From positions 62,001 to 126,000 of the forward strand of contig CAWCHK010000005.1 in assembly GCA_963795385.1 (NCBI GenBank): a stretch of 64,000 nt of DNA, written 5' to 3'. Origin of the DNA: CAVURS01 sp963795385. Its GTDB lineage: Bacteria > Actinomycetota > Actinomycetes > Actinomycetales > CAVURS01. Of this stretch, positions 42,205 through 51,364 are shown piece after piece. Every line of letters begins with the position of its first letter. The stretch's first letter is position 1. The notes below the pieces were generated by a model. The model saw only the letters and a program-made list of their open reading frames with translations, was not told the DNA's origin and ran no database searches. A program made the translations under genes and the position numbers.

Positions 42205-43647
42205 TCAGAGCGCGAACGGTGCCAGCTCCCCGGCCAGCTGCCCGCGCACCTGCGCGTGCATCCGGGTGCCGCTGGCCGTGTGCTCCTCGGCCAGGACCTC
42301 GCCGTCGCGGTGGACCCGGCTGACCAGGTCGCCGCGGTCGTACGGCAGGAGGACGTCGACCCGCACCCGGGGCCTCGGGAGGGCCTCGGCGACCCGCTCG
42401 GCCAGGGCGTCCAGGCCCAGTCCGGTCCGGGCCGAGACGACCAGGCTGTACGGCTCGCGCAGGCGCAGCCGGGCCAGCACCTCGGGGTCGGCCAGGTCGG
42501 CCTTGTTGATCACGACGATCTCGCGCAGGTCCTTGGCGCCGACCTCGCCCAGGACGAGGCGGACGGCCGCGAGCTGGCCCTCGGGATCCGGGTGCGACCC
42601 GTCAACCACGTGCAGCAGCAGGTCCGCCTCGGCGACCTCCTCCAGCGTGGAGCGGAACGCCTCGACCAGCTGATGTGGCAACGACCGGACGAAGCCCACG
42701 GTGTCGGTCAGCGTGTAGACCCGGCCGTCTGCCGTCTGGGCCCGGCGCACCGTCGGGTCGAGGGTGGCGAACAGCGCATCCTCGACGAGGACCCCAGCCC
42801 CGGTCAGCCGGTTGAGCAGGCTGGACTTGCCGGCGTTGGTGTAGCCCGCGATCGCCACGGCCGGCACCTCGGCCCGCCGCCGGCCCGAGCGCTTGGTGTC
42901 ACGCGAAGTCCGCATCGCTTTGATCTCGCGGCGCAGCTTGGCCATCCGGGTCCGGATCCGCCGGCGGTCCAGCTCGATCTTGGTCTCACCGGGCCCGCGC
43001 GAGCCGATGCCCTCACCGCCGGCCACCCGGCCACCGGCCTGGCGGGACATGGACTCGCCCCAGCCACGCAGCCGCGGCAGGAGGTACTCCATCTGGGCCA
43101 GCTCGACCTGGGCCTTGCCCTCCCGGCTCTTGGCGTGCTGGGCGAAGATGTCCAGGATCAGCGCGGTCCGGTCGATGACCTTGACCTTGACGATGTCCTC
43201 CAGGGCCCGGCGCTGCGACGGCGACAGCTCGGTGTCGGCGATCACCGTGTCAGCGCCCATGGCGATCACGACGTCGCGCAGCTCGCGGGCCTTGCCGGAG
43301 CCCAGATAGGTGCCCGGGTCGGGCCGCGGGCGTCGCTGCAGCAGCCCGTCCAGGACCTCGGACCCGGCCGTCTCGGCCAGCGCGGCCAGCTCGCGCATCG
43401 AGTTGTCCGCGTCCTCGGCCGTGCCCTCCGACCAGACGCCGGCCAGGACCACCCGCTCCAGCCGCAGCTGCCGGTACTCGACCTCGGTGACGTCCTGCAG
43501 CTCGGTCGACAGGCCCGCGACGCGTCGCAGCGCCTGGCGGTCGGCCAGGTCCAGCTGCTCACCGTCGTACTCGGTGGGATCTCGGGGTTCCATCTGTCCT
43601 GCCGTCGTGATCGTGGTCGCAGCTGCCATGCTCTCCTGCTCGCTCAT
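42205..43647 (-). CDS. hflX: GTPase HflX
   Basis: The 480-residue protein has the HflX domain (about residues 55-230: GTYLGSGKARELRDVVIAMGAD, AQVELAQMEYLLPRLRG, GPGETKIELDRRRI) and a GTPase domain (G1 GYTNAGKSSLLNRLTG, G3 DTVGFVRSLP, G4 VINKADL). HflX binds and splits stalled 70S ribosomes. The size is normal, with an N-terminal extension typical of actinobacteria. The start ATG 43647 (MSEQESMAAATT) is weakly supported. It sits on the conserved miaB-miaA-dapF-hflX axis. Confidence 0.96.
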   Translation of the reverse strand: MSEQESMAAATTITTAGQMEPRDPTEYDGEQLDLADRQALRRVAGLSTELQDVTEVEYRQLRLERVVLAGVWSEGTAEDADNSMRELAALAETAGSEVLDGLLQRRPRPDPGTYLGSGKARELRDVVIAMGADTVIADTELSPSQRRALEDIVKVKVIDRTALILDIFAQHAKSREGKAQVELAQMEYLLPRLRGWGESMSRQAGGRVAGGEGIGSRGPGETKIELDRRRIRTRMAKLRREIKAMRTSRDTKRSGRRRAEVPAVAIAGYTNAGKSSLLNRLTGAGVLVEDALFATLDPTVRRAQTADGRVYTLTDTVGFVRSLPHQLVEAFRSTLEEVAEADLLLHVVDGSHPDPEGQLAAVRLVLGEVGAKDLREIVVINKADLADPEVLARLRLREPYSLVVSARTGLGLDALAERVAEALPRPRVRVDVLLPYDRGDLVSRVHRDGEVLAEEHTASGTRMHAQVRGQLAGELAPFAL

Positions 43648-43739
43648 GTGCCTCCAGACTCGCAGAGCAACGCCGTAGCGAGCGAGCGGATTCCGGCCCG
43701 GCGCCCCGTCCCGGCCGGACGGCCGCCCGGTCCACTACC

Positions 43740-44411
43740 GTGCCGCCGGTGGAGGAGCAGCGCGACGAGCACTACTTCAGCGCCGAGCCGAGCGGCCCTG
43801 AGGGCCGGCGGCGGCTGGCCCTGCACCTTCGCGGCCACGACGTCGAGGTCTGGACCAGCAGCGGTGTCTTCAGTCACGCCCGGGTCGACCTCGGCACCCG
43901 TGTGCTGCTCCGCGAGGCCCCGGCGCTGCCCGCCGACGGCGTGTTCCTCGACCTCGGCTGCGGCTGGGGGGCCCTGGCCCTCGCCATGGCCCTGGACTCG
44001 CCGGCCGCGCAGGTCTGGGCGGTCGACGTGAATGCGCGGGCCGTCGCGCTGACCCGCGACAACGCCGCGGCGCTCGGGCTCACCGGTCTGCGGGCTGAGC
44101 TGCCGGATGCCGTGCCGGCCGACCTCGAGTTCTCGACCATCTGGTCGAACCCACCGATCCGCGTCGGCAAGGAGGCTCTGCATTCGCTACTGCTGCAATG
44201 GATCCCCCGCCTGACGCCCGGCGGCACGGCGTACCTCGTCGTCCAGCGACATCTCGGCGCGGACTCCCTCCAGGCCTGGCTGGCGACGGCCCTGGCCGAC
44301 GTCTCCACGAGGGTCGGCGAGTACGACGTCCGGCGGCTCGGCAGCGCCAAGGGCTACCGGGTGCTCACGGTCCAGCGCCGCGCCGACCCGGCGCCCCCAT
44401 CACCTGTCTAG
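43740..44411 (+). CDS. Class I SAM-dependent methyltransferase, RsmC/16S G1207-like
   Basis: The 223-residue protein has the RsmC-like core: DEHYFSAEPSGPEGRR, LALHLRGHDVEVWTSSGVFSHAR, the SAM motif VFLDLGCGWGALALAMA, VWAVDVNARAVALTRDNA and the NPP catalytic motif TIWSNPPIRVGKEALH. NPP[FY/I] motifs mark N-methyltransferases acting on bases such as guanine in rRNA. It is encoded between hflX (divergent) and gamma-glutamyltransferase. GTG 43740 or GTG 43749 may be the start. The last codons share CTAG with the convergent stop of the next gene. Confidence 0.9.
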   Translation: MPPVEEQRDEHYFSAEPSGPEGRRRLALHLRGHDVEVWTSSGVFSHARVDLGTRVLLREAPALPADGVFLDLGCGWGALALAMALDSPAAQVWAVDVNARAVALTRDNAAALGLTGLRAELPDAVPADLEFSTIWSNPPIRVGKEALHSLLLQWIPRLTPGGTAYLVVQRHLGADSLQAWLATALADVSTRVGEYDVRRLGSAKGYRVLTVQRRADPAPPSPV

Positions 44412-46295
44412 TGGTAGGGGTGCACGACGATGGCGGACCCGCCACCACGACGGACCGGTTCGGCAGCGGCCAGCACCGTGCCGTTGCCGTAGATCCGCAG
44501 GGCGGTGGCCGCCCCGATCTCCGGGCTGAGCTTCAGGACGTGTCCGAGAGCGGTCAGCCCGGCCGCCTCCGGTGAGTCCAGGAAGGCCTGCTCGGCGTCC
44601 TCCGCGCCGTTGCGCGAGGACAACCGCGGTGCGGCGATCGCGTCCACCAGCGGCAGGCGCCGGTCGACGTACTCGGTGAGGACCTGCAGCGTCGTCGTGA
44701 TGATGGTCGCGCCGCCGGGCGAGCCGAGCGCCATCCACGGCCGGCCGCCCTTCAGCACGATAGTCGGGCTCATCGAGGAGCGCGGCTGCTTGTACGGCGC
44801 CGGCAGGTTCGGGTCCGGGACCCCGGCCGTCAGTGGCACGAAGTCGAAGTCGGTCATCTCGTTGTTCAGCAGGAACCCGTAGCCCGGCACGAGGTTCGCC
44901 GAGCCGCCCGTCTGCTCGATCGTGAGCGTGTACGACGCGACGTTGCCCCAGCGGTCGGTGACCACGAGGTGCGTGGTCCCGTGGTCGTCCCGGGCCGCCA
45001 CCTGATGAGCGGCCGGTGCGGCACACGAGCCGTACGAGCCGTCCGGCGCGCCGAACGGGATCGGCCGCGGCTGCGCCGTGGTGGTCGAGAAGAGCTGGCA
45101 GGCCCGCTCGTCCGCGAAGCCCTGGGAGAGCAGCTGGTGCTGCGGGACGCCCGGGACGTCGCCGATCCAGCGGTTGCGGTCCGCGAACGCCGTGGCGCTC
45201 GCCTCCGAGAACCGGTGCAGGTACTGCGTGTTGTCCACGCTGGACAGCGACGTCCCGCTCTGCCGGTCGTAGGCCTCGAGCAGGTTCAGCGCCTCGCCGG
45301 TCGTGATCCCGCCCGAGCTCGGCCGGCCCATGCCGTAGACGTCCAGGCCGCGGTACGTCGTGTGGGTGGGCGCCTGCACCCGCGCGCGGTAGCGGCGCAG
45401 GTCAGCCTTGGTCACCAGTCCTGGATAGACGCTGACGCCGGGGGCGGTCTGCGGCTGGCGCGCTGCCGACACGATTGCGGCCCCGAGCGCTCCCGTCGTA
45501 GAAGTAGGAGACACCGCGGTGGCGGATCGAGTCGTAGGTCGCGGCCAGGTCCGGGTTGCGGAAGGTGGTGCCGACCGCGGGCGGACTACCGCCGGGAAGG
45601 TAGAGGGCCGCAGTCGCGGGGAACTTCTCGAAGCGCGCAGCGTTGTCGCTGACCTGTTGCGCGAACGTCGCGTCGACCGGGAACCCTTGCGTCGCAACGC
45701 GTTGGCCCGGCGCGAGGTCAGCCGACAGGGACCTCGTGCCGTAGCGGCGGGCTGCGGTGTCCCACAGCGCCAGCGTGCCCGGCACGCCCACCGACAGGCC
45801 CGACGTCACCACGGTGTTGAAGTCCAGGGCGTTGCCCTGCCCGTCGGTGAAGACGGTCGGGGTGAAGGCCTTCGGCGCGCTCTCGCGACCGTCGATCGTG
45901 CTCACCCGATGGGACTTCGCGTCGTAGTACACGAAGAACCCGCCGCCGCCGATGCCGGAGGAGAACGGTTCGGTGACACCGAGCGCGCCCGCCATCGCGA
46001 CCGCCGCGTCCGCTGCGTTGCCGCCCGACCGCAGGACGTCGATGCCCACCTGGCTGGCCGTCTGGTCGACGCTGGCGACCGCTCCACCAGCACCCACCAT
46101 CACCGGCACCTTCCCCGAAGCCGCGGTCCGAGCCGCGGCCGGCGTCACCGAGGTCACGGAGGTCACGGAGGTAGCGGGTCGCGTGAGGGCGTTGCCGGGC
46201 GGTGCGCCCACCAGCCAGAGCGCACCGATGGTGGTCGCGGCGACCGTCCCGGCCACCAGCCGGGTCGCCGAGCGTGGGCAAGGACGAGAACGCAT
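44408..46295 (-). pseudogene. Gamma-glutamyltransferase, one frameshift
   Basis: The enzyme (about 620 residues) cleaves gamma-glutamyl bonds of glutathione/mycothiol-type peptides. A signal sequence (RLVAGTVAATTIGALWLVG) is followed by the large chain (GGNAADAAVAMAGALGVTEPFSSGIGGGGFFVYYD, SVGVPGTLALWDTAARRYG) and the small chain starting at the catalytic Thr in DDHGTTHLVVTDRWGN. GSPGGATIITTTLQVL is the second signature. The frame shifts near 45490 (SYFYDGS then ALGAAIVSAARQ), fixed by removing one A. The ATG at 46295 is preceded by GGAGG. The protein is secreted or cell-surface. It is convergent with the RsmC-like gene, sharing CTAG. Confidence 0.88.
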
Positions 46296-46371
46296 ACCGG
46301 ACCTCCACGATGGGCTCTCCACGGCCGCTTTCGAACCTAGCCACGGTGATCCGGAGCCGCGACCGGAGAGC

Positions 46372-47265
46372 TCAGCCCAGGTGGTCGGGCAGGTCCACCA
46401 CGCCGTCCGCGACGAGAGCCGCGGGACCGCGGAGCTCGACCCGGTCACCGGCCAGGGCCGTGACGACGAGCGACCCGCCGGGCACGTCGACCCGCCAGCT
46501 GTCCGGTGCGTCCGGGCCGGCCCACAGGCGGGTGGCGAGGGCGGCCGCGGCGACACCGGTGCCGCAGGAGCGCGTCTCGCCCACCCCTCGCTCGTGCACT
46601 CGCATCCGGACGTGCCCGACCGAGAGGGGCACGACCAGCTCGACGTTCGTGCCGCCCGGCGGCGCTGGCTGGACGACCGGGGCCCGGGTGAGGTCGGCCA
46701 GCTCGAGCTCCGCCTCCCCCGGGAGAGCGACGACGGTGTGCGGGTTGCCGAGGTCGAGGGTGAGCCCCCGCAGCGGTCCCGGCAGGCCGGCGACGCTGAC
46801 CTCCGCGTCGCTGCCGAGCCGGGCCGCGTCCTCGCCCCCGGTCACCCGCCACGGGCCGAGGTCGACCGAGATGGTTCCGTCCGGCTCGAAGCGCACCCGC
46901 TTCACGCCGGACCGGGTAGCCACCCCCAGCTCGGTGCCGGCCCCGTCGGCCGGCGCCGGCACGAGGCCCTCGCGGAGCAGGTAGGTCGCCAGGACGCGCA
47001 CGCCGTTGCCGCACATCTCGGCCAGGCCGCCGTCCGCGTTGCGGTAGTCCATGAACCACGCGGCCTCGCCGGCCTGGTCCGAGACCTCGGCCACGGCCGC
47101 GGTCGGCACGACCCGGATCACGCCGTCGCCACCGATACCGGCGTGCCGGTCGGCGAGCCATCGCACCGTAGCGGCGTCGAGGTCCTGCACGCCCTCGATG
47201 TCGCGGACCAGCACGAAGTCGTTCTCCGTGCCGTGGCCCTTGGTGAACTCCAGACGGCGACCCAT
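46372..47265 (-). CDS. dapF: Diaminopimelate epimerase
   Basis: The 297-residue PLP-independent epimerase converts LL-DAP to meso-DAP for peptidoglycan and lysine. Signatures: FTKGHGTENDFVLVRD, AGIGGDGVIRVV, the first active Cys in AEMCGNGVRVLATYL and the second in ETRSCGTGVAAAALATR, LGNPHTVVAL. The start is ATG 47265 or the ATG at 47277, which overlaps the miaA stop as ATGA. The latter suggests translational coupling with miaA. The gene follows miaA on the same strand, in the common actinobacterial order. Confidence 0.96.
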   Translation of the reverse strand: MGRRLEFTKGHGTENDFVLVRDIEGVQDLDAATVRWLADRHAGIGGDGVIRVVPTAAVAEVSDQAGEAAWFMDYRNADGGLAEMCGNGVRVLATYLLREGLVPAPADGAGTELGVATRSGVKRVRFEPDGTISVDLGPWRVTGGEDAARLGSDAEVSVAGLPGPLRGLTLDLGNPHTVVALPGEAELELADLTRAPVVQPAPPGGTNVELVVPLSVGHVRMRVHERGVGETRSCGTGVAAAALATRLWAGPDAPDSWRVDVPGGSLVVTALAGDRVELRGPAALVADGVVDLPDHLG

Positions 47266-47273
47266 GCGGCCCA

Positions 47274-48185
47274 TCATCCCCCGTGAGCTGCCTCGACCGC
47301 CGCCAGCGCCTGCTCGACCAGGTCCGGCGCCGTCGGGTCCAGCCACCGGATCCGCGCATCCCGGCGAAACCACGACTCCTGCCGTCGGATCAGCCGCCGG
47401 GTGGCCTGGGCCGTGCGCTCGCGGGCCTGCTCCAGGCTGGACCGGCCGTCCATCGCCGCCAGGATCTGCGCGTAGCCGACCGCCCGGGACGCCGTCCGGC
47501 CGGCCCGCAGACCCCGAGCCGCCAGGGCGTCGACCTCCTCGACCAGGCCCGTGGCCCACATCCGGTCGACCCGGCGGTCAGCGCGCTCGTCGAGCCGGTC
47601 GCGGTCCAGGGCCAGGCCGAGCTGGACGGTCGGCACGGCGTACTCGGGGCTGGGCAGCACCGCACTGAACGGCACGCCGGTGAGCTCCATGACCTCGAGC
47701 GCACGCACGATCCTCCGTCCGTTCGAGGGCAGGATCGCCTGTCCCGCAACGGGATCCAATCGAGACAACTCTTCGTGCAGGGCCGGGGGACCGACGGTCT
47801 CCAGCCGCTCTTCGAGGCGACGCCGCACCGCCGCGTCGGTGGGAGGGATGGCCAGCGTGTCCACGGCGGCCCGCACGTAGAGGCCGGACCCGCCGGCCAG
47901 GACGACCACCCGGCCCCGCGAGCGGATCTCATCGATCGCGGCCCGGGCCGCCCGCTGGTACGCCGCGAGGCTGGCCTCCTCGGTGATCTCCAGCACGTCC
48001 AGCTGGTGGTGCGGCACGCCGCGGCGCTGCTCGAGGGTCAGCTTGGCCGTGCCGATGTCCATGCCGCGGTAGAGCTGCATCGCGTCGGCACTGACGACCT
48101 CGGCGTCCAGCCGCAGGGCCAGCTCCACCGCCAGGTCGGACTTGCCGGTGGCGGTCGGCCCGACGACGGCAAGGACGGGTTGCAC
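47274..48185 (-). CDS. miaA: tRNA dimethylallyltransferase MiaA
   Basis: The 303-residue enzyme adds dimethylallyl to A37 of UNN-decoding tRNAs. It has the P-loop VVGPTATGKSDLAVELA (about residues 7-23), SADAMQLYRGMDIGTAKL, GVPHHQLDVLE and VVLAGGSGLYVRAAVDTL. The start is GTG 48185 (VQPVLAVVG); no ATG in this frame is close. The stop overlaps a dapF start. Upstream, a small proline-rich gene on the opposite strand separates it from miaB. Confidence 0.96.
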   Translation of the reverse strand: MQPVLAVVGPTATGKSDLAVELALRLDAEVVSADAMQLYRGMDIGTAKLTLEQRRGVPHHQLDVLEITEEASLAAYQRAARAAIDEIRSRGRVVVLAGGSGLYVRAAVDTLAIPPTDAAVRRRLEERLETVGPPALHEELSRLDPVAGQAILPSNGRRIVRALEVMELTGVPFSAVLPSPEYAVPTVQLGLALDRDRLDERADRRVDRMWATGLVEEVDALAARGLRAGRTASRAVGYAQILAAMDGRSSLEQARERTAQATRRLIRRQESWFRRDARIRWLDPTAPDLVEQALAAVEAAHGG

Positions 48186-48220
48186 AGGCAGGAGTCTGGC
48201 AGCGGTGCCATGGTGGCTGG

Positions 48221-48424
48221 ATGACCATCCCCGACCCGGCGCCGACTCCCGCACCCACGCCTGGCCCGCTACCCGGACCCGGGCCCTCGCCGACACCGGC
48301 GCCCGGACCACCGGCGCCCGGGCCCGCACCCGACCCGATGCCGGAGCCGATGCCCGGGCCCGATCCCGGCCCGGCGCCCTCGCCCGACCCCCAGCCCGGC
48401 CCGCTGACCGAGCGGCCGGCTTAA
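48221..48424 (+). CDS. Proline-rich 67-residue protein, (P-x) repeats
   Basis: The protein MTIPDPAPTPAPTPGPLPGP... consists almost only of Pro alternating with Asp, Glu, Gly, Ala and Met-Pro-Glu (DPMPEPMPGPDPGPAPSPDPQPGP). It ends TERPA. It has a start codon with a weak site and a TAA stop. It runs on the opposite strand to the miaA/miaB pair. Its codons follow the local bias for Pro (CCC/CCG). It resembles flexible polyproline spacers. It could be a real small protein or a coding-like GC-rich stretch; I lean to real because acidic residues are kept in the same phase. Confidence 0.45.
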   Translation: MTIPDPAPTPAPTPGPLPGPGPSPTPAPGPPAPGPAPDPMPEPMPGPDPGPAPSPDPQPGPLTERPA

Positions 48425-48442
48425 CCCGGCCGGGACCGGCGT

Positions 48443-49945
48443 CTAGTGACTCTGGCCGGGACCGGCGGAGCGCACGACCGGGATCCCGAGCCCGACCGTC
48501 GCCGGTCCGGCACCCTCCCCCGTCCGCGACTCCCACGCATCACCGGCGCGGGTCCGCCGGACGGCGTACGCACCTCCGGACAGCGCGCCGTCCGCGACCA
48601 GGTGGTGCGGCGCGCCGTACGTCACCTGCACTGTCGCGACGTCGCCGGGCCGCGGCATCGCGGCCCCCTCGGGCACCGCGAAGTGGACCAGCCGGTTGTC
48701 CGGCGCACGACCCGACCGCCGGGCGGTGGCCGCGTCCTTACGGCCCTCGCCGGTCGCGACGAGGACGTCGAGGGTCCGACCGACCTGGCCCCGGTTCTCG
48801 GACCAGGAGATCTCCTCCTGAAGCGCCGTCAGCCGCTCGTAGCGTTCCTGCACAACGGCTTTCGGCACCTGGTCCGCCATGCCGGCCGCCGGTGTGCCCG
48901 GGCGCTGGGAGTACTGGAAGGTGAAGGCGGAGGCGAACCGCGACGCGGCCACGACGTCCAGGGTCGCCTCGAAGTCCGCCTCGGTCTCGCCGGGGAAGCC
49001 CACGATGATGTCGGTCGTGATCGCCGCGTCCGGCATCGCCGCCCGCACCCGGTCGATGATTCCGAGGTAGCGCTCAGAGCGGTAGGAGCGCCGCATCGCC
49101 TTGAGCACCCGGTCCGAGCCGGACTGCAGCGGCATGTGCAGGCTGGGCATCACGTTGTCGGTCTGGGCCATCGCGTCGATCACGTCGTCGGTGAAGGCGG
49201 CCGGATGCGGGCTGGTGAACCGGACCCGCTCCAGCCCCTGCACGTCGCCGCAGGCCCGCAGCAGCTTGCCGAACGCCAGCCGGTCACCGAAGTCCACGCC
49301 GTAGGTGTTGACGTTCTGCCCGAGCAGAGTCACCTCGAGGACGCCCTCGCCCACCAGCGCCTCGATCTCGGCGAGCACGTCGCCCGGCCGCCGGTCCACC
49401 TCCGCGCCGCGCAGGCTGGGCACGATGCAGAAGGTGCAGGTGTTGTTGCAGCCCACCGAGACCGAGACCCACGCGGCGTACGCCGACTCGCGCCGGGTCG
49501 GCAGGGTCGAGGGGAAGACCTCGAGGGACTCCAGGATCTCGACCTGGGCCTGCTGGTTGTGCCGGGCTCGTTCGAGCAGCGCAGGCAGCGAGCCGATGTT
49601 GTGGGTGCCGAACACCACGTCCACCCAGGGCGCGCGCCGGACGATCTCACCGCGGTCCTTCTGGGCCAGGCAGCCCCCGACGGCGATCTGCATCCCCGGG
49701 TGGGACTGCTTGACCGGATGCAGGTGGCCGAGGTTGCCGTAGAGCTTGTTGTCGGCGTTCTCCCGGACCGCGCAGGTGTTCAGGACCACGACGTCGGCCT
49801 GCTCATCCTCGCTCGCGCGCAGGTACCCGGCGTGCTCGAGCAGGCCGGAGAGCCGCTCCGAGTCGTGGACGTTCATCTGGCAGCCGAACGTGCGCACCTG
49901 GTAGGTCCGGGGCGCGGTCGTGGGCACGGAGGTCTCGCTCGTCAT
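48443..49945 (-). CDS. miaB: tRNA-2-methylthio-N6-dimethylallyladenosine synthase MiaB
   Basis: The 500-residue radical SAM methylthiotransferase adds a methylthio group to A37 after MiaA. The N-terminal auxiliary cluster Cys are in RTFGCQMNVHDSERLSGLLE, VVLNTCAVRENADN and AVGGCLAQKDRGE. The radical SAM motif CNNTCTFCIVPSLRG binds the second Fe-S cluster. A C-terminal TRAM domain (TLDVLVATGEGRKD to VQVTYGAPHHL) binds tRNA. ATG 49945 starts the gene 33 nt after the anti-sigma gene on the same strand. It works in sequence with MiaA. Confidence 0.96.
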   Translation of the reverse strand: MTSETSVPTTAPRTYQVRTFGCQMNVHDSERLSGLLEHAGYLRASEDEQADVVVLNTCAVRENADNKLYGNLGHLHPVKQSHPGMQIAVGGCLAQKDRGEIVRRAPWVDVVFGTHNIGSLPALLERARHNQQAQVEILESLEVFPSTLPTRRESAYAAWVSVSVGCNNTCTFCIVPSLRGAEVDRRPGDVLAEIEALVGEGVLEVTLLGQNVNTYGVDFGDRLAFGKLLRACGDVQGLERVRFTSPHPAAFTDDVIDAMAQTDNVMPSLHMPLQSGSDRVLKAMRRSYRSERYLGIIDRVRAAMPDAAITTDIIVGFPGETEADFEATLDVVAASRFASAFTFQYSQRPGTPAAGMADQVPKAVVQERYERLTALQEEISWSENRGQVGRTLDVLVATGEGRKDAATARRSGRAPDNRLVHFAVPEGAAMPRPGDVATVQVTYGAPHHLVADGALSGGAYAVRRTRAGDAWESRTGEGAGPATVGLGIPVVRSAGPGQSH

Positions 49946-49977
49946 CGCGCAGCCAGGGTACGGCGTGCGTGGGCGGC

Positions 49978-50721
49978 TCAGGTCGGCCCGGCCTTGCGCC
50001 CCTCCAGGACGACCTCGCTGGCGGTCCCGCGATGCGCGATGACCTGGAGGTCCCAGCCCACCTCACCCTGCGGCTGCGCGACCCGGAGCTCGACGTTCAC
50101 CGCGCCATCGGTGGCCCGGAAGCTCCCGGCCGAACGGGTCTGCCCGCCGGCGACCCAGACGCACTCGTACCACCCCGCCGCCGGAAGGGAGCTGGCCGCG
50201 AGCCGCACGGCCAGGGCCGACCCCTCGGTGGCCACCTTGACCGAACCGCGGGCCGCGCGGTCGGCTGCGCCCGCCGGCGGCGCGAGCGCCACCGGAGGGC
50301 CGTAGCTCACACTGTCCCGCGGGGGCAGCAGCTGGCGGCCGACCAGCGCGCCGCCGGCCAGCAGGACCAGTGCCGCCGCGGCGGCCACGAGAGCCACTCT
50401 GGCCCGCTGCGGGCGCCGCGCCGGGCGGCTGTCGAAGCGGGTGGGGACTGCCTCGGCCGCCGGGTCCAGGCTGCCGGACCTCGGCGCGGGACTGATCCCC
50501 ACCGAGGGTCCATGTGCCCCTCGGGCCTGCTCCAGGCCGCCGTCGCGGCCGTCCTTCAGCACCGCGAGGGAGACCAGCGAGATCTCGATGTCGGCCGCTA
50601 CGTCCTGGCAGGCGGCGCAGGACTCCAGATGGGCCATGACCCGCTTCTCCTCGGTCGGCTCCAACCGGCCGGTCAGCGCCTCCGGCAGCAGGATCCGGTC
50701 AGGGCAGGGGTGGCCGCTCAC
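49978..50721 (-). CDS. Membrane-anchored anti-sigma factor (zf-HC2)
   Basis: The 247-residue protein has a zinc-binding anti-sigma domain with HLESCAACQDVAADI (HxxxCxxC, about residues 31-45), one membrane segment near residue 110 (RVALVAAAAALVLLAGGALVG) and an extracytoplasmic domain (AGWYECVWVAGGQTRSAGSFRATDG). It starts with ATG overlapping the sigma TGA (ATGA), the standard sigma/anti-sigma coupling. It binds the ECF sigma at the membrane until a signal releases it. The signal is unknown. It lies just upstream of miaB, probably in the same transcript. Confidence 0.9.
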   Translation of the reverse strand: MSGHPCPDRILLPEALTGRLEPTEEKRVMAHLESCAACQDVAADIEISLVSLAVLKDGRDGGLEQARGAHGPSVGISPAPRSGSLDPAAEAVPTRFDSRPARRPQRARVALVAAAAALVLLAGGALVGRQLLPPRDSVSYGPPVALAPPAGAADRAARGSVKVATEGSALAVRLAASSLPAAGWYECVWVAGGQTRSAGSFRATDGAVNVELRVAQPQGEVGWDLQVIAHRGTASEVVLEGRKAGPT

Positions 50722-51293
50722 GCGCCGTCCTCCTCAGTCAGGGCCCGGCGCAGGGCGCGGAGCGCGTAGAAGACCCTGGTCCGGACGGTGGCGACCGGCA
50801 CACCGAGCCCGAGCGCAATGTCCGTGTAGCTCTCGTCCTTGAGGTACGCGCGGGTCACCACCTCGCGATGAGCCTCGGACAGGGTGGACAGGCCGCGCTC
50901 CACGAGGTCGGCGTCGAGCACCTGGTTCTGGGCCGCCGGCGTCAGGCTGGATCCGCGCACTGCGCTCACTGCCGCGGCCGCATCGGCCGCATCGGCGGCC
51001 CACTCCGCGGGGAGCTCGCGGCGGCGGCGCAGCAGGTCGACGGCAGCGCGTCGGGCGACGACTCGCACGTAGACCTCCTCACTGCCCAGGGCCGGGTCGA
51101 AGCGGGCGCCGGCCCGCCACAGCCGCAGCGCTGTCTCCTGCAGCACGTCCTCGGCCAGGGCCTGGTCACCACCCATCAGCCCGAGGACGGTGCGCATCAC
51201 CATCGGTCGATACCGGTCGTAGAAGTCGCCGACGGCCTGATGCTCGCCCGCAGCAACGCGCGCCAGCAGCGTCGCGGCGTGCTGCGGTTCGCT
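50718..51293 (-). CDS. ECF-type RNA polymerase sigma factor
   Basis: The 191-residue protein has region 2 (AVGDFYDRYRPMVMRTVLGLM, QALAEDVLQETALRLWRAG) and region 4 (GLSTLSEAHREVVTRAYLKDESYTDIALGLGVPVATVRTRVFYALRAL). The region-4 helix is typical for ECF factors with a zinc anti-sigma, and its partner is encoded next with a 4-nt overlap. The start GTG 51293 (MSEPQHAATLL) was chosen over GTG 51329 on the basis of domain start. The pair is inserted between recX and miaB, which are close neighbours in other actinomycetes. Confidence 0.9.
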   Translation of the reverse strand, partial: SEPQHAATLLARVAAGEHQAVGDFYDRYRPMVMRTVLGLMGGDQALAEDVLQETALRLWRAGARFDPALGSEEVYVRVVARRAAVDLLRRRRELPAEWAADAADAAAAVSAVRGSSLTPAAQNQVLDADLVERGLSTLSEAHREVVTRAYLKDESYTDIALGLGVPVATVRTRVFYALRALRRALTEEDGA

Positions 51294-51364
51294 CACCGCA
51301 CCACGGTAGGCCTGAATCTCCACCACCACATCGGACGTTCGGCCTCAGCAAGGATTCCGTTCAC

